Assembly: GCA_036835325.1 (NCBI GenBank)
Contig: DAITMF010000001.1
Location: 86,460-150,459, forward strand
From: CAMCHP01 sp036835325
Lineage (GTDB): Bacteria; Bacteroidota; Bacteroidia; Flavobacteriales_D; Sanyastnellaceae
Direction of reading: 5' to 3'
DNA length: 64,000 nucleotides
The notes under the pieces are model-generated. The model did no database searches. It saw nothing but the letters and a program-made list of their open reading frames with translations, and was not told the origin of the DNA. Position numbers and translations under genes: made by a program. This document shows, piece after piece, positions 1-9,497 of the stretch. How positions within the stretch are numbered: position 1 is the stretch's first letter; each line of letters starts with the position of its first letter.

Positions 1-3000
1 AAAACCATCTGACGGGTCAAAGCCTGCGGCCGTTTGACCATTCACGGTATAAACGCCGTTCAATGGACTTCCTCCCTCCAAGATGATTGGGGCATCGAGC
101 TCACATAGCGGATCAAACGCGGCAAGTTCGACGGTTGGCAACGCCCAAATAGTTACAGCCGTTGTGTCGGCATTTATACAGCCATTTCCATCGGTGTAGG
201 TGTACACGACCTCGTAGTTTGCGTTTGCCGGCATTGAAGGGTCGAATGCAGTCTCCAGTGCGCCATCAACCGTGTAAAAGCTGCTTGGCCCCGCAGGAAG
301 GCCGCCATTCAATGCAATCTCAGGAGCACCGAAGCACACGCCCTCTTGCATGCTTAACTCCACTTCCGGCAGCTGATAGATCTCGACGGTAATGCTCTGT
401 GTATCCAAGCAATCCGCAAATGTTCCATCGATGGTAATTACGGTGGTTTCAGGCGCGGTTATGGAATACACTCCGCCGCCAAGTGCTTCAATCATTTCAG
501 GGTTGCTGAACGTGTAGGCATCTGCACCCGAAACCTCGATTAGGGTTGCCTGTCCAAAACACACGGCTTGTGGCGGCGTAACGTCGATCATAAACTCCGT
601 AACGACAATGGGTTCTTCGCTTGTTTGAAGAAAAATACATCCGTTTGGATCTTCCATGACCAAGGTCGGGAAGTACGAGCCGGGTTCTATGTAGGCGTGG
701 GTGGTAACGGTGTTGTTGTCGGGGTCTCCTGATCCATCCCCAAAATCCCAGAAGTAGGTAAACTGCTGGTCAGTGATGTTGTAGGCTGAGAAATCGACTT
801 GGTACGGCGCACAGTCAAATGCATCCAGCCCTAATGTGAAAGGCCCAATGACATATGAAAGGTTAAAGATGTCAAACACCGTGGTAGTATCATAGCAACC
901 AAATTCGTTGCACACCACGAGTTGCACGTCGTACACCCCGATGGAGTAGGTGTGGTAAGGGTCTAGCCCGCCTCCAAATTGCCCATCACCAAAACTCCAC
1001 TCCGAACACACCAACTCGCCTTGGGTTGTGTTCTCAAACTGAACACCAAAGAGGCAGTTGGCAATCTGTGGTGTGTAGGTCATTTCAGCGACTGGTGAAA
1101 TGATGTTTACAGCATTGTCAACGCAGGCCGATTGCTGGCAGCCAGCAGTGTTCTCAGCTGTCAAACAAATGGTGTATGAGCCGTTGTTCAAGTATGCGTG
1201 TGTCGTGCTGTTCTCTGTGCTGATGTTGTCAGGGGAGCTGGGGTCACCGAAGTCCCATTGAAACCCTACAATATTACCTGTGCTCGTGTTCACAACCTGC
1301 ACTTCTTCGGAAATACATGAAGGGTCAGACAACACTTCAAACCCAGGCACAGGAGGAGCTACAATGGGCAAGGTACTGGTCACCGTTGATGAGCAGCCAA
1401 AATCATCGACTACGTTGAACGTTGCTGTAAACTGATAATCCCATGGCGCTGTAAATTCGTGGGTTACGTTCAAGCCGGCTTGCACGTTCCCGTCGCCAAA
1501 CGTCCAAGTACCATTGTCGAGGAAGTTGCCTGTGGGTGTGAATTCCACAATAACTTGGTCGCAATCGTCGATGACATTGGCGTTAAACTGCGCGAAAATG
1601 GGGTCATTGTAAACCGTCACCAGATCTTCGTATACGTAGGTGTATGAGCAACCACCCGGGTCAGTTGCGGTAACGGTAACGTCATACGTGCCTTGGTTTT
1701 GGAAGGTAATTTGCGGTATCCAATTCTGTAAGAAACCGCTGTTGTAACTGGTTGACCCTGCTGGTCCACTTACAGTGGTTTGCCAATATCCAAGCGGATG
1801 AAGCGATGTCATGCTCGAAAAACCATTTCCAAAATCAAACACCCATTCTACGTATTGCTGAATCTGTGGCGATGTGAAGCCCGTTGTGTGTGGGCCGCAG
1901 CCTGATGGATTTTGCGCATTGAGCGCAATCGGGGTTGACGTATTCACAACATTGATAACCTGGTCATCTTCACAGCCCGTATTTAGGTTGAAAGCCGTCA
2001 GAGTAACTTGCCAAGTGCCTGGGCCAGGAAATGTATGTGTCGGGTTCAACTCGTTGTACAGAAGGGGGGAACCATCGCCAAAATCCCAAACCAATGAGTC
2101 TGCACCTATTGAGTTATCCGTGAACGCTACCGTATTCAAGTCGGCACAGTCGAGTGCAAATGTGAAATCTGCAACGGGTGGTGCAATGTAAATATGGTCT
2201 TCCAAAACAATTAATGCATTGCACGCTGTGTTGTAAACCGATAATGTTACATCGAAAAAGCCCGTGTCTTGGTAAGTATATTCGACACACTCGTTGGGAA
2301 AGCCAACGTTCTGCCACAACCCTACTCCAAAGTTCCAAGCATAAATGGTGTTCTGAACCATGTTCTCGACACAGAATTGAATCGGTTCACCGGCGCAGCT
2401 TACTTGGTTGTTTGAGGTAAAATCTGCTACAACTCCCGGCTGAACAGTAATGCTCGAACTCGCCGGAACAACGTTTGTGCAGCCAGACTGGGTCTCTAGG
2501 TATACATCAACAATGTAAACACCGGGTGTGTCGAAGGCGAACGTTGGATTCATACCCACTGCATCAATGATGCCATCTCCATCAAAATCCCACTCAATGT
2601 TCGTTACCGGGTCGTTGCTGTTCAGCTGAATGTTCGAAACCGGCACAGGGGTTCCCGTACAAATCTGAGCGGGTAAATTAAAGGTCACGGTGGGTGGCTG
2701 AATCACGATATAATCTTGTGCAAACAAGGTGTCAACACACTGTGCCGTCTCCACCACCAACCCTATATCGTATGTGCCTTCCCCACCGAATGTGTAGGTG
2801 AAATCAACTCCTACACCTTCTTGAACACCATTTACCAACCAAGAAAACGCTGTAAAACCCGACCCGGTGCTGGTATTGGTAAATTCAACCGTAAACGGAA
2901 CCGCGCACGACACCGTTTCCGTTGAACTAAATGATGTGCTAAGAGTAGGGAGAACCTCAACACCCGCACCCGAGGATGTGCCTACACAGTTGGCTGAATA

Positions 3001-4029
3001 CGTTGCGGTAATTGTCGGATTAAATATCCCCGGAGTTGCGTAATTCCATGATACCTGATTGCCCGTTGCATCTTCAATGCCGTCTCCATCAAAATCCCAA
3101 GAAACCGAAAGAGGCATGGGGTCACTCGTGTTCACGAAGTCTACGTATCCTCCAGCGCAAATTATATCATCTGAAGCTGTGAGTTCCGGGGTTGGCGCAC
3201 TCACTATGCTGATTGTTTCGCACGCAACTACTGCACAACCAATGTCATCAGTTACCGTCAAGCACACCTCGTAGTCACCAAACGCGCTGAACGTGGTAGA
3301 AACCGGCGATGGTGACACTGTGCTCTGACTAAATCCATTGCCAAAATCCCATGAACTAACGATCCCATTTCCTAGGCTGTTGTTGGCGAAATTGACCGTC
3401 GACGGTGGATTGCAATCGGTGAACGTGTCAGGCGTGAAGGATGCCTGCGGCTGGTTGTTGGTCACGCTCACCAACTGGGGCATTGAAACTGAACTGAAAC
3501 AGCCAAACTCATCGGTTATCGACAAAAACGGAGTGTAATTTCCGGCATTCTGGTAGCAATAGTCAGGGTTCTGCTGGTTCGACAATGCTCCATTTCCAAA
3601 ATCCCATGACCAAGCCACCAACTGGCCTGTACCTGCTGTGCTTGCATCGCTGTACGACACACAATGCGGCACACACCCCAATGGGTCATCTACCGAAATC
3701 GCGGCTACAGGTGGCTGGTATACTGTGATAAATGCCGTTTGGGTTACACTTTGTGCCGGGTTGCCATTCAAGGTTAATGAAACCGTATACGAACCCGGAA
3801 CCGTAAAAACACCAATGAACTGACTTCCGGCTGATGTCAATGTTGCTCCAAGGGGGGTCGTTACCGTCCATCCATACGTCGAAATCGACGAAGCGTCAGG
3901 CGTAACAACCTGAATTACCACCGGCAATGGCGCGCAGCCAGCTGTATTATTGGCCGAGATAACCACTTGGCCGTAGCCACGGAATCCCAGCAATAACAAT
4001 GCAATTGCGATGATAGCAGTTCTGATCAC
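1..4029 (-). CDS. Giant PKD-repeat secreted protein, C-terminus cut by window edge
   Basis: The minus frame is open from a GTG at 4029 to base 1, giving at least 1343 codons; I checked the first 1260 bases codon by codon without meeting a stop. Residues 1-20 form a signal peptide (hydrophobic core AIIAIALLLLG) ending near GYGQ. The rest is a tandem array of about ten to twelve PKD-type modules recognisable by WDFGDG, WSFGDG, WDFGNG or WDFDGDG. The part nearest the edge (bases 1-700) lacks that motif and looks like Ig-like adhesin modules with recurring Cys and YTV segments. Such proteins are usually exported by the type IX system and act as adhesins at the cell surface; the sorting domain would lie beyond the window. 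GTG was chosen because no in-frame ATG lies between it and the -7 box at 4056-4063. Confidence 0.85.
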   Translation of the reverse strand, partial: MIRTAIIAIALLLLGFRGYGQVVISANNTAGCAPLPVVIQVVTPDASSISTYGWTVTTPLGATLTSAGSQFIGVFTVPGSYTVSLTLNGNPAQSVTQTAFITVYQPPVAAISVDDPLGCVPHCVSYSDASTAGTGQLVAWSWDFGNGALSNQQNPDYCYQNAGNYTPFLSITDEFGCFSSVSMPQLVSVTNNQPQASFTPDTFTDCNPPSTVNFANNSLGNGIVSSWDFGNGFSQSTVSPSPVSTTFSAFGDYEVCLTVTDDIGCAVVACETISIVSAPTPELTASDDIICAGGYVDFVNTSDPMPLSVSWDFDGDGIEDATGNQVSWNYATPGIFNPTITATYSANCVGTSSGAGVEVLPTLSTSFSSTETVSCAVPFTVEFTNTSTGSGFTAFSWLVNGVQEGVGVDFTYTFGGEGTYDIGLVVETAQCVDTLFAQDYIVIQPPTVTFNLPAQICTGTPVPVSNIQLNSNDPVTNIEWDFDGDGIIDAVGMNPTFAFDTPGVYIVDVYLETQSGCTNVVPASSSITVQPGVVADFTSNNQVSCAGEPIQFCVENMVQNTIYAWNFGVGLWQNVGFPNECVEYTYQDTGFFDVTLSVYNTACNALIVLEDHIYIAPPVADFTFALDCADLNTVAFTDNSIGADSLVWDFGDGSPLLYNELNPTHTFPGPGTWQVTLTAFNLNTGCEDDQVINVVNTSTPIALNAQNPSGCGPHTTGFTSPQIQQYVEWVFDFGNGFSSMTSLHPLGYWQTTVSGPAGSTSYNSGFLQNWIPQITFQNQGTYDVTVTATDPGGCSYTYVYEDLVTVYNDPIFAQFNANVIDDCDQVIVEFTPTGNFLDNGTWTFGDGNVQAGLNVTHEFTAPWDYQFTATFNVVDDFGCSSTVTSTLPIVAPPVPGFEVLSDPSCISEEVQVVNTSTGNIVGFQWDFGDPSSPDNISTENSTTHAYLNNGSYTICLTAENTAGCQQSACVDNAVNIISPVAEMTYTPQIANCLFGVQFENTTQGELVCSEWSFGDGQFGGGLDPYHTYSIGVYDVQLVVCNEFGCYDTTTVFDIFNLSYVIGPFTLGLDAFDCAPYQVDFSAYNITDQQFTYFWDFGDGSGDPDNNTVTTHAYIEPGSYFPTLVMEDPNGCIFLQTSEEPIVVTEFMIDVTPPQAVCFGQATLIEVSGADAYTFSNPEMIEALGGGVYSITAPETTVITIDGTFADCLDTQSITVEIYQLPEVELSMQEGVCFGAPEIALNGGLPAGPSSFYTVDGALETAFDPSMPANANYEVVYTYTDGNGCINADTTAVTIWALPTVELAAFDPLCELDAPIILEGGSPLNGVYTVNGQTAAGFDPSDGF

Positions 4030-4055
4030 AGTCTCTCTCCCTATTGGATGCTACT

Positions 4056-4063
4056 CAAATTTA
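4056..4063 (-). promoter_or_regulatory. Promoter -7 box of the PKD-repeat gene
   Basis: TAAATTTG fits the Bacteroidota -7 consensus TAnnTTTG and lies 26 bases before the GTG start. No good -33 TTTG is seen 19-21 bases upstream. Confidence 0.5.
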
Positions 4064-4154
4064 CACAATTTGTAGCTTCGTTGTTCACTCCCTTACGGGC
4101 AGTGTAGACGAACGGTAAGCGCAAAGAGTTGCCCCGTTCTTGACCTTCGTTCGC

Positions 4155-4162
4155 TATTTTTG
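4155..4162 (+). promoter_or_regulatory. Promoter -7 box of lysS
   Basis: TATTTTTG matches TAnnTTTG. It lies inside the longest possible lysS reading frame, so translation must start downstream, at the ATG at 4197. The -33 element is poor (a TTG 23 bases upstream). Confidence 0.5.
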
Positions 4163-4196
4163 CACCAGTTTTTATCTATCCATTCCCCGAAAGGAC

Positions 4197-5696
4197 ATGC
4201 AGCAACCATCAGAACAGGAACGCTTTCGCCGTGAAGCTCTCACCGAAATGCGCACACTCGGAATCGACCCTTACCCCGCAGCAGCGTTTGAGGTCACGCA
4301 CAAGGCAAACGCACTTGCCGCCAACTTCGAGAACGGAATCGAAGTAAAAATGGCCGGCCGCCTGATGACGCGCCGCATCATGGGAAAGGCTTCTTTCGCG
4401 ACATTGCTCGATAGCTCCGGCCGAATCCAAGTCTACGTTAACCGTGATGTGATTTGTCCTGATGAAGACAAAACCCTCTACAATTCGGTCTTTAAGAAGC
4501 TCCTTGATATTGGTGACTTCATCGGCGTTGAAGGTGTCACATTCACTACCCAAACCGGCGAGCCTTCTGTTGAGGTCCGAAAGCTCACCGTGCTCAGCAA
4601 GTCGCTCCGTCCGCTGCCCATTGTGAAGAAAGACGAGGAGGGCAACGTGTACGATGCCTTCACCGACCCCGAACTGCGTTACCGAATGCGTTACGTTGAC
4701 TTGGTCGTGAACGATGGCGTGCGTGAAACCTTCATTGCCCGAACAAAGGTGGTACAATCAATGCGCAACTACTTCAATGGCCACGGCTACCTTGAAGTTG
4801 ATACTCCGGTTCTCCAGTCTATACCCGGAGGCGCGGCCGCTCGTCCGTTCATCACCCACCACAACGCACTCGATATTCCCCTCTACCTGCGCATCGCCAA
4901 TGAACTTTACCTCAAGCGACTCATCGTGGGTGGCTTTGAGGGTGTCTACGAATTCTCCCGCAACTTTCGAAACGAGGGGATGGACCGCACCCACAACCCC
5001 GAATTCACTGTGATGGAAATCTACGTGGCCTACAAAGACTACCACTGGATGATGAACTTCACCGAAGAAATGCTCGAGAAAATTTGCCTTGACCTCCACA
5101 GCTCAACAAAAGTCGAGTTCGCTGGCAAAACCATCGATTTTAAAGCGCCTTACCGACGGGTATCCATGATCGATGCCATCAAAGAACACACCGGAATTGA
5201 CATCACAGGTATGGACGAAGACGCGCTGCGCGCGGTGTGCAAAGACCTTGGTATCGAAACCAGCGCAAGCATGGGCAAGGGAAAACTCATCGATGAAATC
5301 TTCGGCGAGAAGTGCGAAAAACATTTCGTACAGCCCACCTTCATCACCGACTACCCTATCGAAATGTCGCCGTTGTGCAAGCGGCACCGCAATGACCCCG
5401 AGCTCACCGAACGCTTCGAATTGATGGTCAACGGCACCGAAATCGCCAATGCTTACAGCGAACTCAACGACCCGATTGATCAGCGCGAACGCTTCGAAGA
5501 GCAGTTGCGATTGTCAGAACGGGGCGATGACGAAGCCATGTTCATCGACAACGATTTCTTGCGCGCGCTTGAATACGGCATGCCTCCAACCTCGGGAATG
5601 GGCATCGGCATTGACCGCTTGGTGATGCTCCTCACAGGCAAAGAAACCATCCAGGAAGTGCTTCTGTTTCCGCAAATGCGGCCAGAACAACGCTGA
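4197..5696 (+). CDS. lysS: Lysine--tRNA ligase, class II
   Basis: The 499-residue product charges tRNA-Lys with lysine in the cytoplasm. An N-terminal OB-fold anticodon-binding domain (about residues 40-150, with VKMAGRLMTRRIMGKASF) precedes the class II catalytic domain, which shows motif 2 FRNEGMDRTHNPEFT and motif 3 GMGIGIDRLVML. The protein ends at LLFPQMRPEQR, the ordinary C-terminus of bacterial LysRS, so it lacks the C-terminal extension I recall in some Bacteroidota. A start 57 bases upstream is possible but would put the -7 box inside the gene. It converges on the lipoprotein gene with only four bases between the two stops. Confidence 0.97.
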   Translation: MQQPSEQERFRREALTEMRTLGIDPYPAAAFEVTHKANALAANFENGIEVKMAGRLMTRRIMGKASFATLLDSSGRIQVYVNRDVICPDEDKTLYNSVFKKLLDIGDFIGVEGVTFTTQTGEPSVEVRKLTVLSKSLRPLPIVKKDEEGNVYDAFTDPELRYRMRYVDLVVNDGVRETFIARTKVVQSMRNYFNGHGYLEVDTPVLQSIPGGAAARPFITHHNALDIPLYLRIANELYLKRLIVGGFEGVYEFSRNFRNEGMDRTHNPEFTVMEIYVAYKDYHWMMNFTEEMLEKICLDLHSSTKVEFAGKTIDFKAPYRRVSMIDAIKEHTGIDITGMDEDALRAVCKDLGIETSASMGKGKLIDEIFGEKCEKHFVQPTFITDYPIEMSPLCKRHRNDPELTERFELMVNGTEIANAYSELNDPIDQRERFEEQLRLSERGDDEAMFIDNDFLRALEYGMPPTSGMGIGIDRLVMLLTGKETIQEVLLFPQMRPEQR

Positions 5697-5700
5697 TTTT

Positions 5701-6321
5701 TCAGGGTTTTTTGGATGGATGGAAAAGCAACAGCTCTTCCACAGGTGCGCGTTTATTGCGCAGTTCAAACTGAGCATCGGCGTAACGGTACCACCCCTTT
5801 CGAGTGGTTAATGAGATGTCGTAGGCTTCTTGAACTCCCAATTCGGCCAAATCTTCACCGATTTGACGCAGGGAGTACTGTTTACTGCTGATGGCCAAGT
5901 GCCAGTCGTTTCCTCCATCTCTGAACAGAACAGTACGAAACTCAACTTTCGGACTCCGGTGATTGATGGCTACGCCCTTGCGCACAACGATGGGAAACAA
6001 CCGGTCTTCTCCTTGGCCTTCGGCCGATGCCTCTACGAACGAAAGCTGCCCGTTGGTCACTTCCATCCGCGCCAAGGCGGCACTGGCCTTCGCTTCTTCG
6101 TGTTGGCGCGGCAAAGGCAGGCACATGAAGTAGTTCTCAACCGACGGAGTGATTGACGGATTCGAAAGCTCCGCATCCATCCCTGAAAAATAAATAAAGG
6201 TGTACTGCCCGCCCGAAAGCGCTTTCTTCACACTGTGGGTGCTTTGTGCCGCGGGGGCCGCGCATCCACCCAAAACCTCAATCAGCAGAAGCAGTAAAGA
6301 AAGGGGCAACAGTTGGCGCAT
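5701..6321 (-). CDS. Lipoprotein of unknown function
   Basis: The 206-residue product starts with a lipoprotein signal peptide; the lipobox is VLGGC with the lipidated Cys at residue 20. I do not recognise the mature part, which contains FIYFSGMD early, RTVLFRDGGNDWHLAI in the middle and a Trp-Tyr-rich segment near the end. The start is the second of two in-frame ATGs and lies 44 bases inside the 3' end of the M23 peptidase gene, so the two are probably co-transcribed and translationally coupled. The overlap suggests a shared envelope role; the function is unknown. Confidence 0.75.
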   Translation of the reverse strand: MRQLLPLSLLLLLIEVLGGCAAPAAQSTHSVKKALSGGQYTFIYFSGMDAELSNPSITPSVENYFMCLPLPRQHEEAKASAALARMEVTNGQLSFVEASAEGQGEDRLFPIVVRKGVAINHRSPKVEFRTVLFRDGGNDWHLAISSKQYSLRQIGEDLAELGVQEAYDISLTTRKGWYRYADAQFELRNKRAPVEELLLFHPSKKP

Positions 6322-7543
6322 CGTAACCATTCAATTGGGCATTGTAATTCAGCATAAGCTCGTTGAAGGCTCCTCGCAGTTCAAGAGCAATTGGCTCAGC
6401 CGCTGGAAACTCTTCTTTCAGGTGATCAACCTGCTGGCCGTTCTTCCAGAACCTGAAGCACACGTGCGGTCCGGTGGCCAAGCCGGTGCTGCCCACGTAA
6501 CCAATTACCTCGCCCTGTTGAACGCGTTGGCCTTGCTTCACCGCACGCTTGCTCATGTGCAAGTACTGGGTTTCGTAAGTTCCGTTGTGCCTAATTTTTA
6601 CATAGTTGCCATTGCCCGAGGTGTAGCTCGAAGCACTTACAGTACCATCGCCCACAGCTACAATGGGCGTTCCATGTGGCGCTGCATAATCAGTGCCCAA
6701 ATGCGCTTTGTAGGTTTTCAAAACAGGGTGAAAGCGCTTGCCGGTAAACCGGCTCGAAATGCGGCTGAACTTCACCGGTGCCTTTAGAAATGCCTTGCGT
6801 AAACTTTCGCCGGTTTCGTCAAAATAGTTTACCCCGTCTTGGGCTTCAAAGCGGTAGGCTTTGCGTTCACGACCACCGTGGGTAAATGAGCACGCCATCA
6901 AGGTGCATGCGCCTGTCGGCTCACCGTCAATGAGCTCTTCTTCGTACAAAACGGTAAACGCATCTTGCGGCTGCAAGCGGTAAAAGTCAATCGTCCACGC
7001 GTAAATTGAACTCAACTCTATGGCCATGTCAAGCGGAGCGCCCAACTCAGCCAAGCTTTTCGAGAGTGAGTGGGTGATGCTGCCTTCTACCCGTCGGATG
7101 ATCTTCTCGGTAGGTTTCGAACCCGCCCAAACCGACAAGCTATCTTTCACTGAGAACACGACGTAATCGCGTTGGCTGCGCTCAAAAATAAAGAACGACG
7201 GTGTTGACGCCGTATCGGTTTCAAACAGTGATACCCACCGTTTGTCGGGCTGAATTCGGCGGACATCAAACACGGGTCGGCTGAGCTCAACAAGTTGTTC
7301 AATCTCACGTGCGGGAACCCCCAACGGCATCAAAACCTTTGATAGCACGTCGCCTGCTCCAAATGCGCCTTCAACCACATGAAACCGGTTGAGGTCAAAG
7401 CCATAGGCGAGCAATGGCTCGGGCTGTTCTTCATCAACAGCGGCCAAGGCCAACCGTTGATCATAATCGGACGATGACGTTAGGCAAGCTGCCAGCCCTG
7501 TAGCCAAAGCAAAGCCAATTAGAAAGCGGTTCAATCCTTGCAT
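6278..7543 (-). CDS. M23 family metallopeptidase, lipoprotein
   Basis: The 421-residue envelope endopeptidase is expected to cut peptidoglycan cross-links. It has a lipoprotein signal with lipobox GLAAC (Cys20), an N-terminal region that resembles the LysM-like and OapA-like domains of this family (residues 45-240), and a C-terminal LytM domain (about 265-385). The zinc motif HLGTD is at residues 281-285. The usual HxH motif reads GPHVCF, so His360 is kept but the next position (362) is Cys in place of His. The first in-frame ATG, 51 bases upstream, would add a hydrophilic leader before the signal peptide and was not chosen. It is last but one in a minus-strand operon behind the TDO-family and DUF3108 genes. 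Confidence 0.88.
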   Translation of the reverse strand: MQGLNRFLIGFALATGLAACLTSSSDYDQRLALAAVDEEQPEPLLAYGFDLNRFHVVEGAFGAGDVLSKVLMPLGVPAREIEQLVELSRPVFDVRRIQPDKRWVSLFETDTASTPSFFIFERSQRDYVVFSVKDSLSVWAGSKPTEKIIRRVEGSITHSLSKSLAELGAPLDMAIELSSIYAWTIDFYRLQPQDAFTVLYEEELIDGEPTGACTLMACSFTHGGRERKAYRFEAQDGVNYFDETGESLRKAFLKAPVKFSRISSRFTGKRFHPVLKTYKAHLGTDYAAPHGTPIVAVGDGTVSASSYTSGNGNYVKIRHNGTYETQYLHMSKRAVKQGQRVQQGEVIGYVGSTGLATGPHVCFRFWKNGQQVDHLKEEFPAAEPIALELRGAFNELMLNYNAQLNGYDAPTVAPFFTASAD

Positions 7544-7626
7544 GGTTAATTCAACGTAAAATGAACGCGAATGGTTCAAATGTACGTTGCGCAATCTTAA
7601 AAACCGAGCCTACCGGTAATCTGTGT

Positions 7627-8598
7627 TCACGTAGCTGCGTTGAAAACCACCGATTCAACCCAACCGCGGCCCCAGTTGTCGATTTCGTCTTGCGACCAGT
7701 ACTCAGGGTAAAACACGCGCTTTTGAAAGCGTGGCGGCAAGTATTTCTGCCAGTTCGTGCCTCCGGTGGCGGCGATGTCTTCAGGGTTTCGTTGGAGGTA
7801 GCGCACAGCCGATTTGTAGTGTACCAAAGGCCAGTTCACATTAACATTCACATCGAGCCAGCGGAGCGCTTCTTTCAGGCGTGCATCGTTGCGTTCGTCG
7901 TCGGTCAATGCGGCTACACGCGAGCGCAAGTTCGTTTTGAACAGTTTGGTTGCCAGTGCTACGAGCTCTTTGCTGTATTTGCGTTCAAACTGCTTGAGCG
8001 TGAGGGTTTTCTTTCCGCTGGAGAGTTCGGTTGCGCCTTTCTTCCAGTAAATGTAGGCATACATTTCAGCGATGTCGTCGGCCGTAAACCCGTCAGAATA
8101 GGTGGGGCGTTCTTCAGCCTGCAGCAAGCGATCAAAGCTAGTGCAGAAGATTTCAATTTTGCGGTATTGCCCGCTTTGAAAACCACTTGCCGGCAACAAT
8201 GACATACGGAACTTCAAGAACTGCTCCTGTTCCATACCGTCGACCATGATGTCGAAGCTTTTGGTGAGTGCTTCGAAGTACCGGTTGATGCGGTTCACAC
8301 GCGCAATTAAAAATTCAAGAGAGAGGTCATCGTTCTCGGCAATTTGCTGCAATTCGTGCAAGGAGAGTTTGAAATACAGTTCGGTGATTTGGTGGTACAT
8401 GATGAAGATTTCTTCATCAGGAAACGGCGTCACCGGGGTTTGCAAACTCAACAAGGTGTCGAGGTGGATGTAATCCCAATAGGTTAAGTAATCAGCATAG
8501 AGCAAGCCGTCGAGGTACGACTCAAGGTCTTGACCCATTGCGGCATACTTGGCCTGCAGCAGTTGTATTTTCTCAATAATCGCCGGGTTGAGCTCCAT
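7627..8598 (-). CDS. kynA: Tryptophan 2,3-dioxygenase family protein
   Basis: The 323-residue product belongs to the haem enzymes that open the indole ring of tryptophan to N-formylkynurenine, the first step of the kynurenine pathway. The key residues known from the Xanthomonas enzyme are present: Phe65 and His69 in FIMYHQITELYFK, Arg146 in SGFQSGQYR, the proximal haem ligand His260 in LVHYKSAV, and the ATGGT loop at 277-281. Catalytic function is therefore plausible. The neighbours are a DUF3108 gene (47 bases upstream) and an M23 peptidase (83 bases downstream) and not other kynurenine genes, so its physiological role is open. A cyclase-family gene that might supply formamidase lies far away at 31735. 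Confidence 0.88.
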   Translation of the reverse strand: MELNPAIIEKIQLLQAKYAAMGQDLESYLDGLLYADYLTYWDYIHLDTLLSLQTPVTPFPDEEIFIMYHQITELYFKLSLHELQQIAENDDLSLEFLIARVNRINRYFEALTKSFDIMVDGMEQEQFLKFRMSLLPASGFQSGQYRKIEIFCTSFDRLLQAEERPTYSDGFTADDIAEMYAYIYWKKGATELSSGKKTLTLKQFERKYSKELVALATKLFKTNLRSRVAALTDDERNDARLKEALRWLDVNVNVNWPLVHYKSAVRYLQRNPEDIAATGGTNWQKYLPPRFQKRVFYPEYWSQDEIDNWGRGWVESVVFNAAT

Positions 8599-8645
8599 GG
8601 CGTTGGTGTTTGGTGCCGCAAGTTAAGAAAAGCGCGGCGCCCAAT

Positions 8646-9467
8646 TCACTGCACCTGTGCAATGGGGTTGCGCAGGTTGGCGTAGTCAACCACTTGCATT
8701 TTGATGCTTCCAACCAAGAGCTCGCTCTTCACAAGAATCGGAATCTTGTTGGCATCATCGGTGATCCAGACCTGAAGGTCATCTTCGCTTTTCCAAATGC
8801 GGCCTTTTTGAATCACCGGCACAAACTTCATGCAGCGGTATTTGCCTTTGCGCAATTTGATGGTTTCTTTGCCCACATACTTGATGCGCAGCGGGTACAC
8901 TTCACCGTCAACAAAGGTGGTGATCTCGAACTCATCGCCCAGCTTCACCTTCGACATGTCAAGGGTGCGTGCAAAGTAGAAGCCTGAAAGCAAGTCTTGA
9001 ATAAAGTCTGGCGTTACAAACTCTTCTTTTTCATGCGTGCGCAACCCACGTTTCTCGGGGTAAAACTGATAGTCTTGGAAGATTTCATAACCGCCTTCAT
9101 TGACGTCGCGAATGAAGCGGTACGGGAAAATGCCCTCCTTATCAACGTAGGTTTCATAGCGGTCGCGGACTTTAAAAAACCAGTCGAAGGCGCCCAAGCT
9201 TTTGCCGGTGCCAACGATGTGGTAGGCTTCTCGTCCGTTAAAGCGCGAAGCTGAATTTCGCACTTCGAGTGTTGCTTCACCGGCATCAACCAAACCGTAG
9301 TGAATGCGGTAGGTCAGCCGTTCACCCACGCCGAAGGCGCGGTTGGTGATGGTTCTTAGCCCGTTATTGGGCAATGTGTCAAGGTCGGCTTTTGCCGGTT
9401 TGGTACCCTGAGCCCAGCTTAGCTGGGTAAGCACCACTGTGATTAGAAGTACTGCGAACTTTTTCAT
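8646..9467 (-). CDS. DUF3108 domain protein, exported
   Basis: The 273-residue product has a signal peptide (MKKFAVLLITVVLTQLSWAQ) and a DUF3108 body running from about residue 45 (FGVGERLTYRIHYG) to the C-terminus, including SLGAFDWFFKVRDRYETYVD. The fold is thought to be an LolA-like or outer-membrane-associated beta sandwich, but no biochemical role is established. It sits between DUF2461 and the TDO-family gene on the same strand with short gaps (30 and 47 bases), which argues for one transcript. Confidence 0.85.
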   Translation of the reverse strand: MKKFAVLLITVVLTQLSWAQGTKPAKADLDTLPNNGLRTITNRAFGVGERLTYRIHYGLVDAGEATLEVRNSASRFNGREAYHIVGTGKSLGAFDWFFKVRDRYETYVDKEGIFPYRFIRDVNEGGYEIFQDYQFYPEKRGLRTHEKEEFVTPDFIQDLLSGFYFARTLDMSKVKLGDEFEITTFVDGEVYPLRIKYVGKETIKLRKGKYRCMKFVPVIQKGRIWKSEDDLQVWITDDANKIPILVKSELLVGSIKMQVVDYANLRNPIAQVQ

Positions 9468-9497
9468 ACACCTGCCTTCGCAACTTCCGTGCCACGC

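Noticed and set aside
4209..4757. A 182-codon frame antisense to lysS
   Set aside because: It mirrors a highly conserved gene, has no family features and is one of many antisense shadows caused by the codon use of this genome.
7561..8202. A 213-codon plus-strand frame over the TDO gene
   Set aside because: Antisense shadow of a gene with all catalytic residues in place.
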